64,000 nt of DNA from an uncultured Eubacteriales bacterium (lineage in GTDB: Bacteria > Bacillota > Clostridia > Oscillospirales > Acutalibacteraceae). The stretch spans positions 116,102 to 180,101 of the forward strand of contig CATZCM010000001.1 of the NCBI GenBank assembly GCA_958417225.1, read 5' to 3'. Under the pieces are notes generated by a model, which did not search any database, was not told the DNA's origin, and saw nothing but the letters and a program-made list of their open reading frames with translations. A program made the translations under genes and the position numbers. Shown here piece by piece: positions 30,306 to 39,237 of the stretch (its first letter is position 1; each line of letters starts with the position of its first letter).

Positions 30306-31678
30306 TGCCAAAGGACTATAGAACGATAAGTGAAGTTGCCGGACCATTAATGCTTGTGAGGGGTGTAGATGGTGTAAGTTACAATGAACTCGGTGTTATT
30401 GAGCTTCAAAATGGTGAGAAACGTAGGTGCAAAGTTCTTGAAATTAATGGAACGGATGCCTTAGTACAACTTTTTGAAAGTTCAGCGGGAATTAATTTAG
30501 CAGGAAGTAAAGTGAGATTTTTAGGAAGAAGTATGGAACTTGCAGCGTCAGAGGAAATGTTGGGAAGGGTTTTTGATGGACTCGGTAACCCTATTGATGG
30601 TGGTCCAAATATTCTTGCTGATAAACGTATAGATATAAACGGAGTACCGATGAATCCGGCAGCCAGAAATTATCCGCAAGAATTTGTACAAACAGGAATT
30701 TCTGCAATTGATGGATTAAATACTCTTGTTAGGGGTCAAAAATTGCCGATTTTTTCTGCAAGTGGATTGCCGCATGCGAATTTGGCGGCCCAAATTGCAC
30801 GACAGGCGATGGTAAGAGGTACGGATGAACCTTTTGCAGTTGTTTTTGCTGCAATGGGTATTACATTTGAGGAATCTAACTTTTTTGTGGAAAGTTTTAA
30901 GAGTACAGGTGCTCTTGAACGTACGGTTATGTTTGTGAATTTAGCCAATGACCCAGCAATTGAACGCATTGCAACTCCACGAATGGCTTTAAGTGCTGCA
31001 GAGTATTTAGCTTTTGAAAAAAATATGCACGTTTTAGTTATCCTTACAGATATAACTAATTATGCAGATGCACTGAGGGAAGTTTCTGCAGCGCGTAAAG
31101 AAGTTCCAGGAAGAAGAGGATATCCTGGTTATATGTACACAGATTTAGCGTCGTTGTATGAAAGGGCTGGTAGGCAAAAAGGTAAGCCTGGTAGTGTAAC
31201 TATGATTCCTATACTTACTATGCCTGAAGATGACAAAACCCATCCAATACCCGATTTAACAGGATATATCACTGAGGGACAAATTATACTCAGTAGAGAC
31301 CTCTTTAGAAAAGGAATTACTCCACCAATTGATGTACTACCATCACTTTCTAGACTTAAAGATAAGGGGATTGGCGAAGGAAAAACACGTGAGGATCATG
31401 CTAGCACAATGAATCAATTGTTTTCTGCATACGCGCGTGGTAAGGAAGCTAAAGAACTTATGGTGATTCTTGGAGAAGCTGCTCTTACGGATATTGATAA
31501 GCTTTATGCCAAGTTTGCAGATGAATTTGAGAGAGAGTATGTATCTCAAGGATACACAACGAATAGGAACATTGAGCAAACACTTGATCTTGGATGGAAA
31601 CTTTTGCGAATTTTACCAAAAAGTGAGTTGAAACGTATCGATGATGATATGCTAGATAAGTACTATGAAATGAGGTGA
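30305..31678 (+). CDS. V/A-type ATPase non-catalytic subunit B
   Basis: A 457-residue homolog of subunit A without a P-loop: the corresponding segment reads [57 protein letters not shown] and [20 protein letters not shown] are B-subunit hallmarks. The end overlaps the region carrying the subunit D ribosome site. Confidence 0.97.
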   Translation: MPKDYRTISEVAGPLMLVRGVDGVSYNELGVIELQNGEKRRCKVLEINGTDALVQLFESSAGINLAGSKVRFLGRSMELAASEEMLGRVFDGLGNPIDGGPNILADKRIDINGVPMNPAARNYPQEFVQTGISAIDGLNTLVRGQKLPIFSASGLPHANLAAQIARQAMVRGTDEPFAVVFAAMGITFEESNFFVESFKSTGALERTVMFVNLANDPAIERIATPRMALSAAEYLAFEKNMHVLVILTDITNYADALREVSAARKEVPGRRGYPGYMYTDLASLYERAGRQKGKPGSVTMIPILTMPEDDKTHPIPDLTGYITEGQIILSRDLFRKGITPPIDVLPSLSRLKDKGIGEGKTREDHASTMNQLFSAYARGKEAKELMVILGEAALTDIDKLYAKFADEFEREYVSQGYTTNRNIEQTLDLGWKLLRILPKSELKRIDDDMLDKYYEMR

Positions 31679-31683
31679 GTAGC

Positions 31684-32331
31684 ATGCCTGCGATACAGAT
31701 CAACCCTACACGTCAAGAACTTAGTAAATTAAAGAAAAAACTATTGACTGCAAGAAAGGGCCATAAGTTGCTTAAAGATAAACGTGATGAAATGATGAGA
31801 CAGTTTTTGGACATTGTTCGGGAAACAAAGGACCTTCGTGAAAAAGTGGAACTTGGTATAAAAGAATCTCATAAAGGCTTTATTTTAGCACGGGCATCTA
31901 TGAACAAGGAATCTCTTAGATCAGCGTTGATGTTACCTAAACAGGAAGTAATGCTTGAGGTTAATAGTAAAAATGTAATGAGTGTGGATATCCCTCAATT
32001 TATTGCAAAATATCGTAACCCAGATGAATCATTAAAATATCCATACGGTTTTGCATTAACTTCTGCGGATTTAGACGATGCAGTTGATAAATTATCTAAT
32101 ATTTTGCCGGATATGGTGAAACTTGCAGAAAAGGAGAAATCATGTAAATTGCTTGCAGACGAGATTGAGAAAACACGTCGGCGCGTAAATGCTTTGGAGC
32201 ATGTTGTGATACCAAATACGCAAGAAAGCATTCGTTATATTACTATGAAGTTAGATGAAAACGAACGAAGTACACAAGTTAGATTGCTGAAAGTAAAGTC
32301 TTTGGTGTTTGAGGCGAATCGTGGTAAGTAG
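31684..32331 (+). CDS. V/A-type ATPase subunit D (rotor shaft)
   Basis: The central coiled-coil shaft, 215 residues. NPTRQELSKLKKKLLTARKGHKLLKDKRDE at the start and the C-terminal helix TRRRVNALEHVVIPN are characteristic. The ATG is preferred over a GTG 9 bases earlier because the GAGGTGA ribosome site overlaps that GTG. It is the last structural ATPase gene. Confidence 0.95.
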   Translation: MPAIQINPTRQELSKLKKKLLTARKGHKLLKDKRDEMMRQFLDIVRETKDLREKVELGIKESHKGFILARASMNKESLRSALMLPKQEVMLEVNSKNVMSVDIPQFIAKYRNPDESLKYPYGFALTSADLDDAVDKLSNILPDMVKLAEKEKSCKLLADEIEKTRRRVNALEHVVIPNTQESIRYITMKLDENERSTQVRLLKVKSLVFEANRGK

Positions 32332-32356
32332 ATGTGGAGAGGGGAGTGCATTTACT

Positions 32357-32767
32357 GTGATCAAGGAAATTATAGTTGATGCAGAAATAAAAAATGTTGG
32401 GAAAGTAGAAAATTTTACAGGAGATTTCTTAAATGAGGTAGCAAGAGATAAAATAAATCCTAGCAGAGCATACGTTGTGATAGATGAAATATTTTCCAAT
32501 ATTGCTTATTATGCTTATCCCAATGGGAAAGGCGAAGTAACTGTAAGACTTGAGTGGGAAGATGAAACTTCTTTATTTACAATTACTTTTATAGATAAAG
32601 GTGTGCAGTTTGATCCAATAAAAAAAATGGACCCCGATATAACTCTTTCTGCGGAAGAAAGAAAAATTGGAGGTCTTGGGATATTTATAGTTAAACGTAT
32701 AGCAAAGTTTGTAAAGTATGAATATAAGGATGAAAAAAATATATTATCTGTAACTCTTGACAGATAG
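32357..32767 (+). CDS. RsbW/SpoIIAB-like serine-protein-kinase ATPase (HATPase_c_2)
   Basis: A 136-residue GHKL ATPase. The N box is VVIDEIFSNIAYYAYP, with the Glu and Asn for Mg-ATP, followed by FIDKGVQFDP (G1-like) and KIGGLGIFIVKRI (G2). This size and motif set fits anti-sigma or stand-alone regulatory kinases of the RsbW family. The GTG start has GAGAGGGGAG ahead; the frame is open upstream into subunit D. It is the last gene of the ATPase unit, with no visible antagonist or sigma partner next to it, so its target is unknown. Confidence 0.75.
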   Translation: MIKEIIVDAEIKNVGKVENFTGDFLNEVARDKINPSRAYVVIDEIFSNIAYYAYPNGKGEVTVRLEWEDETSLFTITFIDKGVQFDPIKKMDPDITLSAEERKIGGLGIFIVKRIAKFVKYEYKDEKNILSVTLDR

Positions 32768-32770
32768 CAA

Positions 32771-33604
32771 TTATTTTTTGTTGTCACGGAAAAATTTTAT
32801 TTCTTTTGCGTATCCGGTAAGATCATTTGGTGTTTCTAAGATAAACGGTAATTTTGAGAATGCCTTATTATTTACAATATTTAATAGTGTTTCACTTCCA
32901 ATACATCCTTCTCCGATTTTTTGATGGCGGTCCTTGTGACTGCCTTTTTCGTTCATGCTGTCATTTAGATGAATGGCATATAATTTTTCAAGTCCGATTA
33001 TACTATCAAATTCATTTATTACGTCATCAAGATTGTTTATAATATCATAACCAGCGTCATGGATGTGACAAGTGTCAAGACATACACCAATTTTGTCTTG
33101 ATATTTAACGAGATCCATGATTTTTTTTATTTCCGTGAAGTTTTTTCCAACCTCACTACCTTTTCCTGACATTGTTTCGAGAAGTACAATAGTATGTTGA
33201 TTAGGTGAGATTACTTCGTTCAACATTTGTGCGATTAACTTTATGCCTTTGTCAGTGCCTTGGCCAGTGTGAGAACCAGGGTGAAAATTGTATAGATTTC
33301 CAGGTAGGTATTCCATACGTTGAAGATCGTCTTTCATTACTATTTTAGCAAATTCACGAATATGCTCGGTTGATGAGCACGCGTTTAATGTGTACGGTGC
33401 GTGAGCTACTATTTTTCCAAATTGATTAAATTCCATGAGTTCTAGAAGTTTACCTATATCTTTAGGATCAATGTCTTTTGCACGGGCACCACCTTGGGGA
33501 TTTCGTGTGAAGAATTGAAATGTGTTTGCCCCGATGCTGAGGGCTGTTTTGCCCATTTCATAAAATCCTTTTGATATTGATAAGTGACATCCTATGTGAA
33601 ACAT
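32771..33604 (-). CDS. nfo: Endonuclease IV (apurinic/apyrimidinic endonuclease)
   Basis: Cuts DNA 5' of abasic sites in base-excision repair, using three zinc ions. The 277-residue TIM barrel has all the metal-ligand blocks: [58 protein letters not shown] and FILETP. It is convergent with the ATPase unit, with only three bases between the stop codons. Confidence 0.96.
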   Translation of the reverse strand: MFHIGCHLSISKGFYEMGKTALSIGANTFQFFTRNPQGGARAKDIDPKDIGKLLELMEFNQFGKIVAHAPYTLNACSSTEHIREFAKIVMKDDLQRMEYLPGNLYNFHPGSHTGQGTDKGIKLIAQMLNEVISPNQHTIVLLETMSGKGSEVGKNFTEIKKIMDLVKYQDKIGVCLDTCHIHDAGYDIINNLDDVINEFDSIIGLEKLYAIHLNDSMNEKGSHKDRHQKIGEGCIGSETLLNIVNNKAFSKLPFILETPNDLTGYAKEIKFFRDNKK

Positions 33605-33627
33605 TTTTAAAACTCCTTTTTATTTTT

Positions 33628-33636
33628 ATTATAGCA
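33628..33636 (-). promoter_or_regulatory. Extended -10 promoter element for nfo
   Basis: On the minus strand TGCTATAAT (TGn plus a perfect TATAAT) lies 23 bases upstream of the nfo start. No good -35 is seen, which fits an extended -10 promoter. Confidence 0.5.
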
Positions 33637-33715
33637 CATAACTGGATATTTTTTTATAAAACTTTGAAAATCTTCTTATTAGTAAAATTTAATTTTAAAT
33701 GCAATTTTTTACGAA

Positions 33716-35011
33716 TCAAAAGAAAAGTAAAGATTTGTAGTGAGAGAATGTTTTGAAGCTTTCTATCCCATGGTATTGTCCTATACCACTTTCGCCAACA
33801 CCTCCGAACATTAATCTAGGATTTGCGAGATGGACTAAAGTGTGATTAATGCATCCTCCGCCGAATGACAAATTTTTTACTAAAAACTTTTGAATTTTAG
33901 AATTTGTAGAGAAACAGTATAAAGCTAGGGGTTTAGGTCTTTCTTGTATACAAGATACTACTTCCGATAAATTTTTAAATTCAATAATAGGTAGCAATGG
34001 ACCAAATATTTCTTCTTTCATAATGCAGTCATTCCAAGAAACGTTATCGATTAAGGTGGGTTCTATATGAAGCGATCTTTCAGAATACTTTCCACCCGAT
34101 ATAATGTTACCGCATTTCATTAAATCAAGTAATCTATTGAAGTGTTTTTCATTTATAATTTTAGGGTACCATTTGCAATCAATTGGGTTGCTGCCATAAA
34201 ACAGATGAATATACTTTATTAAAAGCGCAACTAATTTTTTCTTTATTTTGTGGTCAACTAGAAGATAATCTGGGGCAACGCAAGTTTGACCAGCATTAAT
34301 GAATTTTCCCATTACGATACGTTTTGCAGTAAGATTGATGTTAGCTGTTTTATCTACTATGCATGGACTTTTTCCGCCAAGTTCCAAGGTGACAGGAATT
34401 AAATTTTGAGATGCAGATTGCATAACAGTTTTACCAACAGAAACACTTCCTGTAAAAAATATATAATCAAATTTTTCTTTTAATAAATTGGCGTTTTCTT
34501 TTCTATCGCCAAGGACTACAGTAACGAAATTTTTTTCAAATGTTTTAGAAATAATCTTACTTATCACAGATGACGTGTTTGGTGAATACGCAGAGGGTTT
34601 TATTACTGCGCAGTTTCCAGCAGCGATAGCTCCGATTAATGGAGTAAGTGTTAATTGAAAAGGGTAGTTCCAAGGAGACATAATGAGAACAGATCCGTAT
34701 GGTTCGGGATATATACGTCCGAGGGAGAGTGGGAAAAAAATGGATGGTAATTTTCTTTTAGGAGCACTCCAATTTTTGATATGATGTATTGCGTAATTTA
34801 GTTCAGCCATTACAACTTTGATTTCGGTTATGTATGCTTCTGGTTTAGATTTGTTTAGGTCTAAATAGAGTGCGGTTAGAATTTCGGGCATACTTTTTTT
34901 TATAGTATTTTTTAATTTTTTCAGTTGGGTAATTCGAAAATTAATGTTTTTGGTGTTACCGCTATAAAAAAAATTACGTTGTGATTGAATAATCTCTGAA
35001 AAGATTCCCAT
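33716..35011 (-). CDS. Aldehyde dehydrogenase (class 3-like)
   Basis: NAD(P)-dependent oxidation of an aldehyde, substrate unknown. The 431-residue protein has MSPWNYPF (Asn115), the cofactor-binding FFTGSVSVGK, the general base Glu210 in LELGGKSP and nucleophile Cys244 in GQTCVAPDY. LGRIYPEPYG and the C-terminal GESGIGQYHG place it near the class 3/AlkH type. The ATG chosen follows AAGGAGG; the upstream in-frame ATG has no ribosome site. Confidence 0.92.
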   Translation of the reverse strand: MGIFSEIIQSQRNFFYSGNTKNINFRITQLKKLKNTIKKSMPEILTALYLDLNKSKPEAYITEIKVVMAELNYAIHHIKNWSAPKRKLPSIFFPLSLGRIYPEPYGSVLIMSPWNYPFQLTLTPLIGAIAAGNCAVIKPSAYSPNTSSVISKIISKTFEKNFVTVVLGDRKENANLLKEKFDYIFFTGSVSVGKTVMQSASQNLIPVTLELGGKSPCIVDKTANINLTAKRIVMGKFINAGQTCVAPDYLLVDHKIKKKLVALLIKYIHLFYGSNPIDCKWYPKIINEKHFNRLLDLMKCGNIISGGKYSERSLHIEPTLIDNVSWNDCIMKEEIFGPLLPIIEFKNLSEVVSCIQERPKPLALYCFSTNSKIQKFLVKNLSFGGGCINHTLVHLANPRLMFGGVGESGIGQYHGIESFKTFSHYKSLLFF

Positions 35012-35120
35012 GAAATCCCTCCTTAAAATAACTTTTAGTTTAGTATACAACAAATCGTTGTATTTTTCAACTTTTTAGATATATAAACTTGTCTCTGATT
35101 TACCTTATAGAACAAGTTTA

Positions 35121-35340
35121 AAGTGGTACTTTTTTGATATGAGTAAAATTGTGAGCACTATAATTTTTTATTATAATAACTTTAGTTGTGCAAATTAAAG
35201 TTTTTTTGTCTTTTTTTATTCGAAAAGTAAAAGTAGGATGGTACTTTTTGTTATGTTGATGAAATCGTAGGCGTTATAATTTCTTATTATACTGATTTAG
35301 GTTGTGCGAATTAAAAGTTTTTTGCCTTCTTTTTTTCGAT
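35121..35340 (+). repeat. Two degenerate tandem copies of a ~100-base AT-rich unit
   Basis: Copy 1 (35121-35223) and copy 2 (35236-35340) share the order TGGTACTTTTT ... GTAG/GTGAG.C...TATAAT ... TTATTATA ... GGTTGTGC.AATTAAA..TTTTTT and a terminal TTCG, with scattered differences. Each contains a TATAAT (35159 and 35275). Neither holds an open frame. The surrounding 644-base space also holds a promoter and a decayed leader gene. Confidence 0.7.
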
Positions 35341-35431
35341 ATTTTCATCATGATCAATCCTTTCGAAATCAGTATAGTTGTTATATTATGTTAAATTGAT
35401 ACCAATGAACAGTTTTTATACAAATAAAATA

Positions 35432-35460
35432 TTGACAATTAAATCTAATTGTATTATAAT
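35432..35460 (+). promoter_or_regulatory. Perfect consensus promoter upstream of a decayed gene
   Basis: TTGACA, 17 bases, TATAAT, pointing to the Nif11-like remnant at 35499. No intact gene on this strand lies within 800 bases, so it may be an orphan promoter or make a short RNA antisense to the gene at 35656. Confidence 0.7.
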
Positions 35461-35498
35461 TAGATAATAAAATGAAAAAATTACAAAAGTGATACATT

Positions 35499-35625
35499 AT
35501 GTTAATTTTAAAAAATCTTATCACTTTTTAAAGATACTAAAGAAGTTTTAAAGAGCTACAAAAGATAAAAAGAAGGATTTAAAATGAAAAATCCCTTGCA
35601 CATACTTCGATTGAATGAGTAATAA
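35499..35625 (+). pseudogene. Decayed copy of the 5' end of the Nif11-leader gene
   Basis: Base by base this stretch parallels the first ~45 codons of the gene at 36283, including its upstream TA.ATTATG context: ATG, then TTTTAAAAAATCTTATCAC against TTTGAAAGAGTTTTTGTTAC, AAAGATACTAAAGAAG against AAAGAGAATACAGAAG, and AGAAGGATTTAAA against AGAAATGTTTAAA. A stop follows ten codons and the frame is broken repeatedly. It is best read as a relic of a duplicated leader gene. Confidence 0.65.
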
Positions 35626-35655
35626 ATCTTTTACTTTTTTATTCAAAAAAGAAGA

Positions 35656-36132
35656 CTATCTTTGAATAACTTTACTTAAGTCAGGATACCAGGACCAATC
35701 GTAAATAGGTAATCGCATTCTTGCGCGTTGCTGTAAACACTGTATATAAACTCTACATGCAACACCCTCATCATCATATGCAGCGACGACCTCATAATCA
35801 TCCCTTTCAAAACATTTGTATACTATCCATTTACCACTTTTTTCTCCAGTAAGTTTTTCCGCAGGAGAAATCCCAAAAGTACCTTCATCGTTAAATCCGC
35901 CAAGGCACGTCTTGCACACTGAAAACCAATGAAGTCTTTCCATTTCTGAACGCAAATCCTTTAAATTATGGATTCCCCATATGTTAGGTTGAGCATCTGG
36001 ATCGTACCTTAATTCTTTGTCGTACACTGCGGATACTTTTGTTATTGTGGGATTTTGGGCTATTATTCCTCCAGTTAAAATAAGTCCAACCATTAGTGTA
36101 GTTATTAGTGTTTTCTTTAATGTTTTGCTCAT
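35656..36132 (-). CDS. Small secreted protein of unknown function
   Basis: 158 residues, with a signal peptide (KTLKK, hydrophobic to about residue 24, cut after IIA or VSA). The mature part has Cys residues in a VCKTCLGG motif and a SGKWIVYKCFERDDYEVVAAYD block. The segment from about residue 60 resembles the C-terminal 90 residues of the protein at 36283 (L...... GG....E..GI....GKW.VY...D......YD.E..A), suggesting a shared small domain. No family is recognised. The start is set by AAGGA ahead of the third in-frame ATG. It is divergent from the gene at 36283. Confidence 0.7.
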   Translation of the reverse strand: MSKTLKKTLITTLMVGLILTGGIIAQNPTITKVSAVYDKELRYDPDAQPNIWGIHNLKDLRSEMERLHWFSVCKTCLGGFNDEGTFGISPAEKLTGEKSGKWIVYKCFERDDYEVVAAYDDEGVACRVYIQCLQQRARMRLPIYDWSWYPDLSKVIQR

Positions 36133-36282
36133 TATGATCATTCCTTTCAAAAATTAATATGCTTATTATATCATATTAAATTGGTATTAATTGAAGATTT
36201 CTGTCGAAATAGAATGCTAACAAAGTAAATTATTGAAAATATAATTGGATAATAAATTTTAAGAAATAGGAGTTGGTACATT

Positions 36283-37887
36283 ATGTCAAGTTTGAAAGAG
36301 TTTTTGTTACTTTCAAAAGAGAATACAGAAGTTTTTGAAGAATTGCAAAAAATGAAAAAGAAATGTTTAAAGGGAAAGATTCCTTTAAAAAACCAGGAAA
36401 AATACATACATGATGGGATGAAGGAAATCGCAAAAGAAAACGACCTTGATATAAGCATAACAAAAACAGCAAGTGAAGCATTGGAAAAAATTCCGCTTTC
36501 GGAGGATCAACTTGCAGAGGTTTGGGGTGGTTTAGGTGTATTTCAAAAAAGTGCAATATCGTTGTTCGCTTTGCTGTTTTTATCGTCGTCAGGATCACTT
36601 ATGAAAAAACCTGTATCTGCTCTTGTCCCAGAAATAGCATATGCGACCCAAGTGTCACAAAAATTTACAGATTTTGCACAAATACAGAAAATAAATGCAA
36701 TGTTCGAAAAAATTGCTAAAAGAGAAGATTTATCGCCAATTGAAAAAGCAACAGAGCAAGTTAAAATATGTAATGAAATCAGAAAAAGCGATTTAAGTTT
36801 TGATTTCAGGCTCACTGCGATATTTGAAAATATTGGTCTCCATGAACTAAATCATGAAGAGGTTTATAATTTACAGTCGTATATCGAGCAAAATGATAGT
36901 ACTCTAACTTGTCCCGATAAAATGATACTTTTTAATGAAAAAGTTTTCTATAGATTATCTCCACAGTGCCAGATTGATATCCGACCATATGATCAAAAAA
37001 GAAATATTCTTAGTGATTGTGCTATTCCAAAAATTAACTGGCCAGACCATGACGGATTTCTAATTGATCGCAAAACCCTCAAGCCCATCAAAAACGAATG
37101 TCCAATAATTAGAGCAGGCACGAAAATCGATCGCTTCGGTACATCACGAGGGACATTCGTATCACCTATGAAACCAAATGGTAAACCGTACGAATTTGAA
37201 AAGCGTGCGTTGCCGTATATCGACAATCCACTTTCATACCACAAATACGTTGTAAAAAAAGATATCACGTCAGACAGTGTACTACAAGCGATTATGCGAA
37301 TAGACGATGAAGTTATCATAAAAGGTATAATTAAAGGAATCAGTAGGCTTCGTACGCAAGTAAACGAAACTAAGGAAGATCTTTGCAAGTCTGATTTTGT
37401 AATGTACGAAGGAAAGATTCAACCAGCTTTTTCGCTTGATGTGGCAGAGGGTGATGAGGGTGTACAGATAAAATTGCCAATTTTGTTAAGCTATCTTATA
37501 GAATTCGGATTTGTTGAGGAGATTGATATGCCTGATATATATAGGGGAAATGAATATGAAAGTTTCATTCTCGAACGTGACAATTCTCGAGATAGAAGCG
37601 TGTTAAATGGACAAATCACTACCATATCAGAGCTTCAGGAAGCTGTAGATCAGCTAAACTTAAATTATCTTCATATAAATTTTGGAGGAATGCCGATTGG
37701 AGAAAACGAAATTGGAGTACGCTCTGAAAATGGAAAATGGTTAGTGTATGAATCAGATGATCGAGGGCTATTTTCTTTTAGAGTATATTACTCGAAAGAG
37801 TTAGATGCAGCTCAACATATGACGGATTTGATTTTAGAGGAAGATCGTCGTCGTCGACGTTTTGCAAAAAAGAATAGGAGAAAATAA
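36283..37887 (+). CDS. Nif11-like leader fused to a large protein of unknown function
   Basis: 534 residues. The first 83 look like a Nif11-type leader: LKEFLLLSKENTEVFEELQK, then IAKENDLDI and IPLSEDQLAEVWGG, ending in the double-glycine type cut site (Gly82-Gly83). A hydrophobic stretch follows (89-102). The remaining ~430 residues are soluble and charged, of no family I recognise, and end with a module shared with the small secreted protein at 35656 plus a very basic tail (RRRRRFAKKNRRK). Nif11 leaders normally direct short peptides to modification enzymes and peptidase-type exporters; here the cargo would be a whole protein. No such enzyme or exporter is in the window. Confidence 0.6.
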   Translation: MSSLKEFLLLSKENTEVFEELQKMKKKCLKGKIPLKNQEKYIHDGMKEIAKENDLDISITKTASEALEKIPLSEDQLAEVWGGLGVFQKSAISLFALLFLSSSGSLMKKPVSALVPEIAYATQVSQKFTDFAQIQKINAMFEKIAKREDLSPIEKATEQVKICNEIRKSDLSFDFRLTAIFENIGLHELNHEEVYNLQSYIEQNDSTLTCPDKMILFNEKVFYRLSPQCQIDIRPYDQKRNILSDCAIPKINWPDHDGFLIDRKTLKPIKNECPIIRAGTKIDRFGTSRGTFVSPMKPNGKPYEFEKRALPYIDNPLSYHKYVVKKDITSDSVLQAIMRIDDEVIIKGIIKGISRLRTQVNETKEDLCKSDFVMYEGKIQPAFSLDVAEGDEGVQIKLPILLSYLIEFGFVEEIDMPDIYRGNEYESFILERDNSRDRSVLNGQITTISELQEAVDQLNLNYLHINFGGMPIGENEIGVRSENGKWLVYESDDRGLFSFRVYYSKELDAAQHMTDLILEEDRRRRRFAKKNRRK

Positions 37888-37934
37888 ATGTTAGTAATAA
37901 ATAGCACAAAAATAAGACATTTAAAACTATGATT

Positions 37935-37990
37935 AAAAAGTACGCAACCTATAACCTTAAATATAAGGTATTGCAGATTGCGTACTTTTT
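37935..37990 (+). terminator. Terminator of the Nif11-leader gene
   Basis: A 13-bp outer stem, AAAAAGTACGCAA with TTGCGTACTTTTT, and an inner ATAACCTT/AAGGTAT stem, ending in T residues. The following 240 bases up to sigG show no gene. Confidence 0.85.
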
Positions 37991-38230
37991 AGTGTATTGA
38001 AGCTCATGACGAACAATAATTATTTCAACGTTTCATTATATAAAATGATTCTTATTTAAGGTTTTAATTACGTATTGCGAGGTATTCCATAAATTACATA
38101 ATATATTTAATATTTAAGGCACATTGATACTAAGGCTTTTTATAGTGAAATATACTGTATTTCTAAGCGATGCAAAATTTATCCTGAGGTTTAAAAATCG
38201 ATGGATTTATGGCAGTGGTGTGATAAACAG

Positions 38231-39013
38231 CTATATTTCGTTTTTGATGGATGATATAGCTCCTTTTTCTAAACGTGATACTTGTGCCTGACTGATACCA
38301 ATTTCGTTTGCGACTTCCATTTGAGTTTTTCCTTTTAAAAAACGCATAAATAAAATTTTCTTTTCTCGATCATTTAATTTTTTTATAGATTCCTTTATTG
38401 AAAGTTCATCTAGCCAATCATTATAGTCTGAGGTATCGCTCACTTGGTCCATAACATAAACTGTATCATTTCCATCTGAAAAAAGGGGTTCGTTTAGAGA
38501 AATTGGATCGACAATTGATTCTAAGGCAACGACGACATTTTCTTTATCGATACCGAGACGGTTTGCAATTTCAGTTATGCTTGGTTCGCAATTTTTTTCA
38601 GCGATGTATTGTTCTTTGATTTGCATTGCTTTGTACGCAATATCTCTCATAGATCTACTTACTCGTATAGAATTATTGTCTCTTAAATATCTTCGAATTT
38701 CTCCAATTATCATAGGGACTCCATATGTTGAGAATTTCACATCTAAGTTTATGTCAAAATTATCAATAGCCTTTATGAGCCCGATGCACCCGACTTGAAA
38801 TAAATCGTCAGCATTTTCGCCGCGATTGGTAAATCTTTGAATTACGCTTAAAACCAATCGTAAGTTTCCATTTACTAATTCCTCACGGGCTTTCTTTTGT
38901 TCACTTTTGGTACCTGTATGGATAATTTCTAAAAGTTTTCTTTTTTCACTTTCCTTTAGTATTTTCAAATTACTTGTATTTACACCGCAAATTTCGACTT
39001 TATTATACTGCAT
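38231..39013 (-). CDS. sigG: Sporulation sigma factor G
   Basis: A 260-residue sigma-70 family factor used in the late forespore. QYNKVEICGVNTS at the N-terminus is diagnostic of sigma-G. Region 2 reads NLRLVLSVIQRF.NRGENADDLFQVG.IGLIKAIDNFD, followed by FSTYGVPMIIGEIRRYLRDN and IRVSRSMRDIAYKA. Region 4 has the HTH MEVANEIGISQAQVSRLEKG. The start is the ATG after TATGGAGG. It is monocistronic here; in Bacilli and most Clostridia it follows spoIIGA-sigE, which are not seen. Confidence 0.93.
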   Translation of the reverse strand: MQYNKVEICGVNTSNLKILKESEKRKLLEIIHTGTKSEQKKAREELVNGNLRLVLSVIQRFTNRGENADDLFQVGCIGLIKAIDNFDINLDVKFSTYGVPMIIGEIRRYLRDNNSIRVSRSMRDIAYKAMQIKEQYIAEKNCEPSITEIANRLGIDKENVVVALESIVDPISLNEPLFSDGNDTVYVMDQVSDTSDYNDWLDELSIKESIKKLNDREKKILFMRFLKGKTQMEVANEIGISQAQVSRLEKGAISSIKNEI

Positions 39014-39163
39014 TTTCAAAACCTCCATAATAATCTCTATATAGAATTATTGACCAAAAAAATTTTTTAATACGGATAGGGAAAAACTTTAATCAATTTA
39101 TAAATTTTGCGGATTAATTTTTGATTTTTGTTTGTCATGCATTAAGTTTGTTAAAATAGACTA

Positions 39164-39192
39164 TTTACATTACAGATTTATCGGTGTATAAT
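39164..39192 (+). promoter_or_regulatory. Promoter of ppk
   Basis: TTTACA, 17 bases, TATAAT, 45 bases ahead of the ppk start. Confidence 0.65.
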
Positions 39193-39237
39193 ATTATTAA
39201 TGTTTATATTAAGTAACGAATATATTTTTCAAAAGAA

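Noticed and set aside
35584..35622. 12-codon frame behind an AGAAGGA site
   Set aside because: It lies out of frame inside the decayed leader copy; the apparent ribosome site is the altered AAGAAATG of the original codons.
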